In this document: positions 53,481 to 63,935 of the stretch, one piece after another
How positions within the stretch are numbered: the stretch's first letter is position 1
Layout: each line of letters starts with the position of its first letter
NCBI GenBank assembly: GCA_014529385.2
Contig: CM043957.1
Span: forward strand, 69,932,003-69,996,002
Length of the DNA stretch: 64,000 nucleotides
Source: Adiantum capillus-veneris
Taxonomy: Eukaryota; Streptophyta; Polypodiopsida; Polypodiales; Pteridaceae
Direction: 5' to 3'
Position numbers and translations under genes: made by a program
The notes under the pieces: generated by a model
What the model was told of the DNA's origin: nothing
What the model saw: the letters and a program-made list of their open reading frames with translations, nothing else
Databases searched by the model: none

Positions 53481-53710
53481 ACCTAGATGAATCCAGGATA
53501 AGCCCAGACTCACCCTTGAAGGAAAGTGCAAGGTATAGACCCATGGTAGTCACCACAAGACGATATAACCATCAGCTCCATCATGCATAGTATTGACTAA
53601 ATACCACGACATTCCCACTAACGTCGTCAGTGCCCAATAGTGGGTATAGAACTAGGTAGTAACATACGCTCCCCAACACAACACACAGCACACGCACACA
53701 CACGAGCATA
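53481..53710 (+). mobile_element. Mobile unit A in Element 3 RNase H
   Basis: It starts ACCTAGATGAATCCAGG and ends ACACGAGCATA. The target TCCATTTGGAAACACT is present on both sides (from 53462 and 53713), a 16-18-bp duplication. The same unit is found three times in Element 5. A (CA)-rich end and a long, variable target duplication suggest target-primed retroposition (SINE-like), but no Pol III box is recognised. Confidence 0.75.
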
Positions 53711-54760
53711 CATCCATTTGGAAACACTATATGTTAGAAGCTGATTTTATTATCAAGACAGATCATCATACTTTCTCACACAGAGAAAGTTATCAGAAAA
53801 GCAGATGAGATGGGCCAACTTTCTTTCAATGTTCCATTTTCAGGTTTTACACACTTCTGGAACAAAGAATGCAGTTGCAGATGCTCTCTCCAGGCGTCCA
53901 AAGATCAATGCACTGATAACAAATTATATGAGGAACTAGAATCTCTCAGTGAGATGTATCCTTAAGATCCAGACTTCGCTACAATTTGGGCAGATCTTCA
54001 AGCTGATCACTCAAGGCCACCTTATTCCATTAGGGATAATACGCTCTATCGTCAACAAGCAATATGCATAGCTCAGCCCCTACGACAGAAGGTGATGGAT
54101 GAAGCACATAATTCTCCTTATGCCAGACATCGGGGAATTGCTACTACCACTAGTGCCCTCGAAAGGTATTTCTTTTGGCCAACACTCCGTGCAGACATTG
54201 AAAAACATGTACGTGAGTATTTAGTCTGCCAAAAAGTAAAATATGACAGACATAAAGTTTATGGCAAGCTTCAGCCACTCCCTGTGCCTAACACGCCATG
54301 GGAAAGTATTGCCATGGATTTATACGGATCTTCCTAGATCCAAGAATGGAAATGATGCAATCTTGACTATAGTAGACAGATTCAGTAAACAAGCACATTT
54401 CCTTCCAGTAAAGAAGACGATCAAAACTGATCACATGGCTAGAATATTTCTAGCCCAGATTTTAAACACCATGGATTGCCAAAGACTATTGTCAACGATA
54501 GAGATCCTCGCATGACTAGTCTATTTTGGCAGGCATTGTTTGAAAACTTGGGAACTAAGCTTGATTTTTCATCAGCTTATCATCCTCAAACAGATGGTCA
54601 AAGCGAAATCGCTAATGCCACTGTTTTAGACCTCCTCAAGTGCTATGTTTCGGAACGACAATCCGAATGGGAACAGTACTTACCAATAGTTGAGTTTGCG
54701 TATAATAATACCATCCATTCCTCAACAGGTAAAGCTCCCTTCAAAATTATTTATGGGTAG
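53711..54760 (+). pseudogene. pol: Element 3 RNase H end and integrase (broken)
   Basis: After unit A: HYMLEADFIIKTDHHTF (RNase H) and TSGTKNAVADALSRRPK. Integrase: zinc-finger region with HNSPYARHRG and EYLVCQ, where the first Cys of C-x2-C has become Tyr; core MDLYGS (first Asp), IVDRFSKQAHFLPV, TIVNDRDPRMTS (second Asp) and YHPQTDGQSEIANAT (Glu). Open pieces 54092-54337, 54243-54515 and 54476-54760 overlap through frameshifts at ~54330 and ~54490. TAG at 54758. Confidence 0.88.
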
Positions 54761-55422
54761 CCACTCTTACTTCCTATTATGGTTACCAAAGAAAACATTT
54801 TCACCGCAGATGAGTTTGTGTGCAATATTGATATTGCCTATCAACAAGTAACGCAAGCGATTCTACGTACTCAAGAGTAACAGAAGAGAAAAGCTGACAG
54901 GCACAGAAGGACTCTCAATCTTGAAAAAGAACAATATGTCCTGCTTCGGTTTGAGAAAGCTAGATTGAAAAAGCGGGTTGGAAAAGGGAAAGTTGTAAAA
55001 CTTTCCCATAGATTTTACGGCCCTTCTAAATCATAGATAAAGTCAATGACGTGACTTTCAGATTGGATTTTCCTTTTCACTAGCACATCCATAATGCTTT
55101 TGATGTCAGTCTCCTCCGACCGTATGTTGGACCTCCTCCAGTGGCGCGAGTACAAGAAGATCCTCCAAAAGTCGAAGAGACTAAGGAAATCCTTCAACGT
55201 GAACAGATAATACACCACTCTGAGAGACAACTATAGTCGGAGAGCCTACATCGAAAGTATTTAGTCAAGTTCAAGAATTACACCCCTTTAGATGCAAAAT
55301 GGATGACTGAGTCCGATCTCAAGGACTACCCAGACATCTTGCACAGTTATGTTGACACTCTACAGTTGAGGTCAACTGTTCAGAACCAAGAGGGATGTAA
55401 CTATGTCAGACTTTGTAAATAA
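54761..55422 (+). pseudogene. pol: Element 3 integrase tail and chromodomain-like end
   Basis: The integrase C-terminal part is decayed (RRTLNLEKEQYVLLRFEKA). After a TAG at ~55233 there is a chromodomain-like block: LHRKYLVKFKNYTPLDAKWM, TESDLKDYPDILHSY (~55245-55350), with the aromatic and W-x-x-E pattern. Chromodomains help direct integration to heterochromatin. The frame goes through the PPT (NQEG) and stops at TAA 55420, inside the 3' LTR. Confidence 0.78.
55386..55395 (+). promoter_or_regulatory. Polypurine tract, Element 3
   Basis: CCAAGAGGGA directly before the LTR start TGTAAC. Confidence 0.8.
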
Positions 55423-55978
55423 TTAATGTATTTACGAGAAAAGAATTATCTAATTAGTTGTGTGCACATCATAATAGATTTAGCAGTTTCTAGATTTAAC
55501 AGGTTATGGGGCCTCAGGTGCGCCCAAGTTTGAGCCAAAGCACCTCAGGGAGACCCTAGCAGAAAATACCCTAAAGCCCTAGTGATTGGGAAATCGGGTC
55601 TTCAATAAAGGGGTAGCTAGTAGCCTCAAATTTTAGGCTCAGAAAATTACGCGCGCTAGTGCAAGCACAGGAATGAGATGGGGTCCTTAGAACAACAGTA
55701 ATCCTAAGGCCTGAATTATTTTACGGCCTTAGGATAAGTCGATTACATTATTTTAAATTGTCTACGCTGGACCAAATGGCCGGACAAGTGCGAACAAGTA
55801 ATGCCATAGCAGTACTGGTACGGCATTGCACTGGGGAGCAGCTAACATTTTCATTTGTTGATCTATGTGTGCAGTTGTGCACTTAATTTCACATTTCATT
55901 AATTAGCATAGGACTTTTAAAGTCAAAAGTTGAATGGTTTTTAAATTATTAAGTGTGCCACTTGACACACTTACCCAT

Positions 55979-56055
<77 letters not shown>

Positions 56056-56961
56056 ATGCTAGCGCCCCCTCTTCTGGCTGGCTATATGAGAGCAGCCCCT
56101 CCCCCTCTTGCCACGTTGGCAGTGCACTACCCCCCCTAAGTTGAACGTCCTCTACGCAATGAAGCTCTCCATTGAAGCTTGAGAGCAACACCTTGTGGTG
56201 TATGTGGAGCCTATGAGCACCCATCACCAAGGACAAGGCCTCTCATGGTTGTAGGCAACTGTGGGAGAAGTTTCATCGCGTAAAGTAGTAGAAAAGTCTC
56301 TTTCTCTCTTGTCTAGCGGCTGCAAATTCTCTGTTTTCAGCCCCTAATCACCTGTATTAGGGTGAATTTCAGCAAAGCTTTAATAGAATCTTATTCCTCT
56401 CTACCTACTCTACACATACAGAAAGTTTGGAGCGTTTCTGTCGCGAAAAGGAGCTCCATTTCGGTATTGGAACGCGCTCAGGTAACAATTTCTGGTTATG
56501 TGCAGAAAATTACAGCAAGCGTGTGCGCGTGTGTTTTGCATGTTTCTTTCGTGTTTTGACTACGGGAACGATTATGTCCAAAGAGACACAGTTAGCGGAA
56601 GATAGACTCTCATTTATGAGAGCTTCCGATGAGTTTTGTGGAAGGTACTCTCGCCTACGAGAGCTTCCCAAAATCTCACAGAAGAGGAAAGATCCTTTCA
56701 GCAGTCGGAGAGCAGCTCTTCTACTCTCTCAATCAAAAGAAGAAAAAGGACGAGAAAGAATAGAGGACGGGCTTTTTTTTGCCCCATTCCTGTGCTTGTA
56801 AAGATTCTCCCTTGATAATAAAGATATTCTCTTTACGGGGGGGGACCAGCCCATCTTCTTGTCTCCAATGATGTGTCAAGCTTTCTCTCTTTCTCTCCAA
56901 AGTCTCTGGAGTACATTAATTGCATTTAACAGTCAGTTTTCGCTTCCGTATTTTTGTGACA
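55396..56961 (+). repeat. Element 3 3' LTR
   Basis: It matches 48914-50465, with a longer (CT)n tract (55983-56053). Confidence 0.95.
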
Positions 56962-56966
56962 TGGAC

Positions 56967-57251
56967 ACAACTTGTTCAGCAGATAAACCTCTACACATGG
57001 ATATACCTTTAAACAATACTCTGTCGCAGTCTACAACATCCCTTCAAGAGGATTTTACTGTTCCAAACAAACCAATGGATTACCTTACAGATTTCCAACC
57101 AATGGTCATCACTCAACAAAAAACTCAAGTCAATTTACCAATAGTTTCACTTGCAGCAGATAAAGATTCAATCTTTTCTTGGGCAAAGCTCAAAGTTACA
57201 AAAGACTTTGACAAAGGCACTTATCAAGTTGCAGGTATTATCAGTTTTTAG
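56967..57251 (+). pseudogene. Element 4 ORF, right part
   Basis: It continues the 48623 frame after the insertion: SADKPLHMDIPLNNTLSQST, FTVPNKPMDYLTDFQPMVIT, SIFSWAKLKVTKDFDKGTYQ, stop TAG at 57249. No family is recognised. Confidence 0.45.
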
Positions 57252-57288
57252 TTTGGCAAAATAGTCATGGTCAATAACAATGCCATGA

Positions 57289-57638
57289 CATGGGACTTAA
57301 CAGAAAGAGCTTTGAATGCAGAAGCACAATAACAATACATTTCCTTCTCCCACAGTTTCTACAACTACCCTTGGTTTTATTTAAAGAGGGAGGAAATGTC
57401 ACGATTGTGACTATGTTGCAGTATTAAATCTACTCCTAGTTGGAGATACGCGAAGTGCCATGCCATGGGACTTAACGAAAGAGCTTTGAATGCAGAAGCA
57501 CAACAACAATACATTTCCTTCTCCCAAAGTTTCTACAACTACCCTGGGGTTTATTTAAAGAGGGAGGGAATGTCACGATTGTGACTATGTTGCAGTATTA
57601 CATCTACTCCTCGTTGGAGATACACGAAGTGCCATGCC
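57289..57638 (+). repeat. 175-bp tandem duplication across the Element 4 PPT/LTR border
   Basis: Copies 57289-57463 and 57464-57638 both hold TTTGAATGCAGAAGCACAA, the PPT-like purine run and the first ~65 bp of the LTR (TGTCACG at 57397 and 57571). The repeat ends share GCCATG-CATGGGACTTAAC, a likely recombination point. Confidence 0.9.
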
Positions 57639-57779
57639 AGGGAGGACCCCTATGCTTGGATGGTCATGACCCTTCGCTCAAGAGACGTGCCTCTTCGCCA
57701 AACGCCACACTCCTTCGACGACTGGTCACACCCCTTCGCTCTACGGGTGCAACTCTTCGCCCAATGGTTGCAACTCTTG
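57571..57779 (+). repeat. Element 4 3' LTR (truncated)
   Basis: It matches 46222-46430. It breaks at CAACTCTT, after which Element 5 LTR sequence starts. Confidence 0.85.
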
Positions 57780-58221
57780 CCGATACTCCAGACTCTGCAC
57801 CTTCTCCAGGAAGCATGCGAGAGAATGAGCCCTTAGCACATATTTAAAGGCCCTAGGCCCCAAAAGCAGTTTACACTGAAAAGCCTTCAAACTCAAAAGC
57901 ATCTGGTCCAAAAGCAATGCCAAAAAGCTGCCAACATAATTTACGAAAATCTGTACAGCTTGCCACGTCATCAACCATTGTAAGTTACAAAAATCTGCCA
58001 CGTCATCAGCAGCTACGCAATTTTCTTATGTATGTGTGTGTGGGTCCTGCTTTATTTCCTTTATGTCACTTGGGGCCCCATCGAACGGGGTCCCCATAAG
58101 TTGGTAGGACGACTTCTTTTGTTACTTGTTCTTCTTAGGGTTTAGGCCCCTCGGCCGGCATCTGTCAGTTGGCTCAGTTGGTTCCATTCTTAAGGCTTTG
58201 ACACGTCAGCAGTTTGTGACA
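57780..58221 (-). repeat. Element 5 3' LTR (truncated)
   Basis: It matches 62362-62852 with a ~45-bp deletion near 57980 and a shorter (TG)n. Confidence 0.85.
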
Positions 58222-58233
58222 TCTCCCCTTCTT
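58222..58233 (-). promoter_or_regulatory. Polypurine tract, Element 5
   Basis: Minus strand AAGAAGGGGAGA directly before the LTR start TGTCACAAAC. Confidence 0.85.
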
Positions 58234-58579
58234 GAAAGAGAGTAATCGTCCGCCATTACAGAATATCTGCAAAACAACTCAAATTAGCTCAAAAATTTTC
58301 GAGGGACATTCAATTTGCTCTTTTTGTTAAGGAGTTAGCTTCTCCTTTTGGCTCTTTTGATCAAGGAGTTAGCTTCTCCTTTCGTCCAGATCGGAACTTC
58401 CGGCGTAGTAAAATTAGCCATCACACCCAGACCGTAATGATCTTCCACGGGTGTCTTGATGCACTAAAATTACATACCCAGGCAATCTCATCCAATTAGG
58501 AATATTCAGTAGTTGGCACATCACAATGCAACACAAATGCTTACATATGCATGTTACAAGACATAGAAACATAAAGCCA

Positions 58580-58950
58580 CCGATGAACACTCCCCCCGCA
58601 AATAACCATCCAGGTCCGAGCCATGAGTTGTTCAACGACTCCCTCATCACTCCTCCCGCAAATAACCTAAAAAGGTCCAGGCCATGAGATATAGAGGCCT
58701 TTTACAACCAAACGCCCCCCATACCGCAGCCTTCGTCGTTTGGAGGTGTTGAGAGTAACCACTACTCAGACTTCTTAATACTCCCCCGTAAATAATCATG
58801 CAGGTCCGGGCCATGAGTAACAACACTTTTCAATCATTCAATACTCCCCCCGCAAATAACCACAAGGGTCCGAGCCATGAGAAACAACACTTTTCGATAA
58901 CTCAATACTCCCCCCGCAAATAACCACAAGGGTCCGGGCCATGAGTATGA
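58580..58950 (-). repeat. Five tandem units with GGGGGGAGT on the element strand
   Basis: Plus-strand units read ACTCC(C)CCCGCAAATAACCA, then GGTCCGGGCCATGAG, near 58588, 58650, 58780, 58845 and 58908. On the element strand each gives a purine run, like repeated PPTs, in the 3' untranslated region. Confidence 0.85.
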
Positions 58951-59154
58951 ACAAGCATTCTCAAACATCATTTCTCACCCTCCACCCAGGAGTAAAATCA
59001 CCAATCATTGAAACCAGTATTAAAACCAGAGAAAACATTTCAAATCGGCACCAAGACAGGTTCAAAACAGATACCATCCATTTCAAACAAAGTTTCAAAC
59101 AATACTTTCTCAAACAAAGTTCAAAAGTATCTAATTATAAAACAACTAGAGAGT

Positions 59155-59535
59155 TCATTCAGGGTTTTGTTTGAACAACCGAACTTTGAGGACGATTGGC
59201 TTGCCCTTGTGCATCACAGTGATGGCTCGGTTCCGAACCTGGAGAGTTGCATCATTCTTGTCATGCCAAGGCATGCTAAATAGAACGTCACAATTGCCCA
59301 ACTTCATGATGTGGAAATCAACTTTTCCATGATAATCTTGAATAGTCACTGGAAGAGCACCAATGAGCGGTACCACTTTCTGAGTTTGCCCCATGGCTAG
59401 CTCAGCTTCAATTTCTCCACCCTCTGCATCATAATCAAAGTGCATTTGCTTTAAGAATCCTGGATGGATGAAGTTCTCTGTAGCTCCGGGGTCAAAGAAA
59501 ATAAGGGCTTTAAAGCCATTGACTTTGCCATATGC
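59155..59535 (-). pseudogene. pro: Element 5 protease
   Basis: It is in frame with gag across a single TGA (59536-59538). Active-site block FKALIFFDPGATENFIHPGF (Asp kept; D-P-G for D-S-G). Psi-loop CDVLFSMPWHDKNDATLQV. It stops with TAA after KQNPE at ~59155. In full elements RT would follow, but here the coding ends. Whether this stop is original or made by deletion cannot be told. Confidence 0.78.
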
Positions 59536-59538
59536 TCA

Positions 59539-61951
59539 ACACAATTCATTTGTACTTTCAAGGCGTATGCCATAGATGTCAGGTACTAATCCAATAGCCG
59601 GTTTAGCTCGTTTGGTTGGAGATGGTCCTAGGTTTCTGTCGACTGTCGACGCGGGAGTCGGCTCCGCGGGTCTGTCAGTGCGTTGGGGACAACCAAAATA
59701 GTTATGTCCTGTTTGAAAGCATTTAAAACATCGGCCTTCTTGTAGTAAGGTGTCTCGTTGTTGAGGTGTCAAACAAGGCCTTTGTGGTTGACTTTCACGA
59801 GACTCTCGAGAATTTGTTCTTTGTTGGTGAGAGTTGTGGTTAGTGGCCGAAGATTCTTCTGTGGTAAACTCTAGCTTTCCCTTCATCAATTTGTAGCCGA
59901 TTGCGGCATGGTCCATAAGTTCTTGCATGGTGGAGACTTGCTTGGATAGACAATATTCCTGCAATGGTGATGGTAGTCCAATGGTGTATCGCTCGCATTG
60001 GGCCTCCAAGGGAACAGATCTAAAGAAGGACACCGGAAGGTACACGTCAAGAAACCTTTGGTTATATTCGTCCATGGTTTCGGTGGCAAGCATTTTCAAG
60101 TTGCCCCACTCTGCCAAAATCTGGACTTCAAACATAGAAGTCGTGTAATTACGTGCAAAAACTGTCTTCAAAGCTTGTCAGGTCCTTGGAGCATGCGGTT
60201 GTGTCGCGATTGAACTCCACCATTGCATAGCATTATCTTTAAGAAATCCCGCTGCTCGAGAAATCTTGGATTCTTCTATATAGTTCCCTAAAGCATAGAT
60301 ATTGTCGAATTGCTGTAGGAACTGCAATGCTTTTGTTGCGATCTTTCACCCCGGAAAAAGTGAAAAATTTGACTGTCGTGCTGCCATCTTTGAAATCTTT
60401 GGGTTGGTTAGGCGCATATCCCGGTATGGATAATAAGGGTATCCATATGGGCTCCAATCATTGTAGCCTGGTGGCGGTGGTGGTGGTGGAGTTGGGGGCA
60501 ATGGCGGTGGCTAAGGTGGTTGTACAGGATCAGGGTCCCCCGATCGGAACAGACGACTCAGAAGGTTGCCGGTTGGAAGCTCTCATACTTTTTGATGTCG
60601 GAGGAGGTACCACCTGGAGCATCAGAGGGGGTAACATGTAGTTCAAAATTTGTTGAAAACTTTGCAGCATCGGAAGATTCTGTTGACGATGCTGCGAAAG
60701 AATGTCGTGAAGTTCGTTGAGCAGAAACTACAAATATACCTAGATGAATCCAGGATAAGCCCAGATTCACCCTTGAAGGAAAGTGCAAGGTATAGACCCA
60801 TGGTAGTCACCCACAAGACAATATAACCATCAGCTCCATCATGCATAGTATTGACTAAATACCACGACATCCCCACTAACGTCGTCAGTGCCCAATAGTG
60901 GGTGTAGAACTAGGTACTAACATATGCTCCCCAACACAACACACACCACACGCACGCACACACATGAGCATACATCAACACAAAGTTCACCGTGCTGAGT
61001 TTCTGTCATGACTCCGGAGATCAAGGGCAGACTCAGCCATGATGAAGCCTAGCACTAAAAGAAGCATTAAATCGGAAAAATTAGCACAAAAATGAGGTAG
61101 TTGATAGGGCATACGCACCACAAAAGATAGAAAGAATTAGCACAATATCAACTGGTCGTAACTCGAACGAAAACTTCACAATGTGAAGTCTGCATGTCTG
61201 CAATACGACTAAAAAATATACCTAGATGAATCCACGATAAGCCTAGATTCACCCTTGAAGGAAAGTGCAAGGTATAGACCCATGGTAGTCACCCACAAGA
61301 CAATATAACCATCAGCTCCATCATGCATAGTATTGACTAAATACCACGACATCCCCACTAACGTCGTCAGTGCCCAATCGTGGGTGTAGAACTAGGTACT
61401 AACATATGCTCCCCAACACAACACGCACACACACACATGAGCATACATCAACACAAAGTTCACCGTGCTGAGTTTCTGTCATGACTCCGGAGATCAAGGG
61501 CAGACTCAGCCATAATGAAGCCTAGCACTAAAAGAAGCATTAAATCGGAAAAATTAGCACAAAAATGAGGTAGTTGATAGGGCATACGCACCACAAAAGA
61601 TAGAAAGAATTAGCACAATATCAACTGGTCGTAACTCGGACGAAAACTTCACAATGTGAAGTCTGCATGTCCGCAATACGACTAAAAAATATACCTAGAT
61701 GAATCCACGATAAGCCTAGATTCACCCTTGAAGGAAAGTGCAAGGTATAGACCCATGGTAGTCACCCACAAGACAATATAACCATCAGCTCCATCATGCA
61801 TAGTATTGACTAAATACCACGACATCCCCACTAACGTCGTCAGTGCCCAATAGTGGGTGTAGAACTAGGTACTAACATATGCTCCCCAACACAACACACA
61901 ACACACGCACACACACACATGAGCATACTACAAATATTCTACTGAATCCAT
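59539..61951 (-). pseudogene. gag: Element 5 gag, interrupted by the A-B array
   Basis: The start ATG at 61951 gives only seven codons (MDSVEYL) before the array (60738-61927). Gag resumes at ~60727: LLNELHDILSQHRQQNLPML, then a Thr/Pro-rich linker and frameshifts. 60171-59539 is open: FARNYTTSMFEVQILAEWGN, MDEYNQRFLDVYLPVSFFRS, CERYTIGLPSPLQEYCL and a zinc knuckle CFKCFQTGHNYFGC (~59720). This is the chromovirus-like retrotransposon gag. Stops near 60475, 60230 and 60170 make it inactive. Confidence 0.82.
60738..61927. mobile_element. A-B-A-B-A array of the mobile unit, one insertion
   Basis: Unit A (~235 bp, same as 53481-53710) starts at 60738, 61220 and 61692. Unit B (~240 bp, starting CATCAACACAAAGTTCACCG) lies between. 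CTACAAATAT flanks the whole array (60728-60737 and 61928-61937). Copies differ at few bases, so the array is young. Confidence 0.85.
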
Positions 61952-62156
61952 GAATTCAAGTCTTGGGTTCTTTATGGCTTATGCCCTGTAAGAAACAGCG
62001 ATGAAGACGGAAGCGCGCCCGATGCGCGATGAAGTAAGGGTGGGAGTGGCTAATAAGTTCGAGGTCGGAGGCCGAAGATACCTCAAATAAAATTCCAATA
62101 GCTCTGTCTGCTCTTTTGTAGGATCGGTTTGCTTTCAGAAAAGCACACGCCTGATG

Positions 62157-62168
62157 CTCTGATACCAC
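62157..62168 (-). promoter_or_regulatory. Primer-binding site, tRNA-iMet, Element 5
   Basis: Minus strand TGGTATCAGAGC, one base after the LTR end. Confidence 0.92.
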
Positions 62169-62169
62169 T

Positions 62170-62653
62170 GTCACAAGACGAGCACCACGTGCCAATAGAA
62201 AAGAACAGACTCAACATACTTTTAGCACTTCAATAACAACTGAACTGAAAGAGAGAGACGACACGCGACACGGAGTTGCGGAATTCCACCCCAGAGAGTA
62301 TTGGCCCCAAACCTTGGCGCCCCTTTCGGTATTTCTTTTATATTGCATCAACACAGTACAAGCCGGTACTCCAGACTCTACACCTTCTCCAGGAAGCATG
62401 CCAGGGAATGAGCCCTTAGCACATATTTAAAGGCCCTAGGCCCCAAAAGCAGTTTACAGTGAAAAGCCTTCAAACTCAAAAGCATCTGGTCCAAAAGCGA
62501 TGCCAAAAAGCTGCCAACGTAATTTACGGAAATCCGTACAGCTTGCCACGTCATCAGCCAATGCAAAACGCGGAAATTCGTACAGCCTGTCATGTCATCA
62601 ACCAACGTAATTTACGAAAATCTGCCACGTCATCAGCAGCTACGCAATTTTCT

Positions 62654-62684
<31 letters not shown>

Positions 62685-62852
62685 CCTGCTTTATTTCCTT
62701 CATGTCACTTGGGGCCCCATCGGACGGGTCCCCATAAGTTGGTAAGACTTCTTCTTCTGTTACTTGTTCTTCTTAGAGTTTAGGCCCCTCGGCCGGCATC
62801 TGTCAGTTGGCTCCATTCTTTAGGCTTTGACACGTCAGTAGTTTGTGAGACA
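62170..62852 (-). repeat. Element 5 5' LTR
   Basis: The minus strand starts TGTCTCACAAAC and ends CTTGTGACA. A minus-strand TATA-like AATATAAAAG lies near 62338. (TG)n at 62654-62680. Confidence 0.88.
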
Positions 62853-63858
62853 GAATGAGTAAAGCTTGGTTGTGGGGTTTTATTATATACCTTCAAGCTT
62901 GCTTGTGTGCGTGTGTGGATGCGCGCGCGCGTTATGTGTGGTCTGTCTATTTGGTATGAATTTTTGGTTTTTTAGTTTGGTTTTTGCACATTTTGTTTGT
63001 TTTCAGGTTTGTTTCTTTTGATTTTGATTTCCTTTTTTGTGTTTGGGATTTGTGTTCGCGTTTGTTTCTTTTGTTTTTTATTTTCTTTTCGTGTTTGGGA
63101 TATTGTGGTCTGTTTGGGCTAATGTTCTTTCCTTTACCACGTTTTCTATTGCTAGATGTCGTATGGCGGGGCTCGAAGTTTCTTTTACTATCTTCCTGGA
63201 GCGACCCTCCCAAGCTCTAGATCTTAGTAGCCACCTTCAGCAAGTGGACTTTTCTCTACACTGATTGAGACCTCCTAAACTCCTCCGTTATGGCTTCCTT
63301 CAATAGAGCTCTTGGTGGTGTCAATTGTTTCTCCTCTCTCATCTTCATCATCGATTGCTCCCTCCCTTCAGTCTTTCCTCAACCCTATGGTTTCAAATGG
63401 TACCAGTTGGCGGGCTTGACCCAACTTTGTGCAACTGCTTTGGCGGCCCGTTCCCTACTCCATCACCACTGGTGGCTTTCTGACGGTCTTCATCTTCCAT
63501 ATACACTTGCAAAGTGTCACAAACTGCTGATGCGACAACCACTGAAGACCAAGGCCTAAACCAAAGTAGAAGAAGAAGAAGGCTTAGCCAATCGAGGGGC
63601 CTAAAACCCAAAGTGGTTTAGGAATTAAAATCTTAACCCAATCAACTTGCAAAACCTTGGCCGAGGGGCCTAAAAACCCTAAAATGAAGAAGAACCACCA
63701 CACTCTCAAAATTGCGTGAAGGTTGATGATGTCGCATGCTATACGGACCATCTTGGATTTCGTGCTGACGGCTTTTGGGGCATTGACTATGCTTTTGGAT
63801 GCACTACTTTTCATGTAATTGCTTTTGATAGGCCAAGGGCCTTTAAATTAAGTCCTAT

Positions 63859-63861
<3 letters not shown>
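62853..63861. other. No recognisable gene
   Basis: T-rich sequence (62960-63110) and short ORFs with no family, including 63290-63559. Confidence 0.5.

Positions 63862-63932
<71 letters not shown>
63862..63932 (+). repeat. (CT)n microsatellite
   Basis: About 35 units, uninterrupted. Confidence 0.97.

Positions 63933-63935
<3 letters not shown>

Larger units (their letters stand above)
48914..56961 (+). mobile_element. Element 3: complete Ty3/gypsy chromovirus-type element
   Basis: Two ~1.55-kb LTRs (48914-50465 and 55396-56961), tRNA-iMet PBS, gag, protease, RT, RNase H, integrase and a chromodomain-like end, then PPT. The flanks are TGGAT and TGGAC, a 5-bp duplication with one later change. 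The iMet PBS and chromodomain place it among chromoviruses. All ORFs are broken, and RNase H carries the 230-bp unit A. Confidence 0.95.
46222..57779 (+). mobile_element. Element 4: LTR element without visible pol, split by Element 3
   Basis: 5' LTR from 46222 (TGTCACGATTGTGAC). A partial 3' LTR from 57571 follows a PPT-like AGGGAGGGAA. The inside, read around Element 3, has only the unrecognised ORFs 47311-47550, 47967-48913 and 56967-57251. No RT or integrase wording is present, so it looks non-autonomous. The 3' LTR is cut at 57779, where Element 5 begins. Confidence 0.75.
57780..62852 (-). mobile_element. Element 5: minus-strand gag-protease LTR element
   Basis: LTRs at 62170-62852 (5') and 57780-58221 (3', lacking ~190 bp of its U5 end), PBS at 62157-62168, PPT at 58222-58233, gag (61951 down to 59539) and protease (to 59155). 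There is no RT, RNase H or integrase between the protease and the PPT; that space holds G/C-rich tandem repeats. The A-B-A-B-A array sits in gag. Confidence 0.85.
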
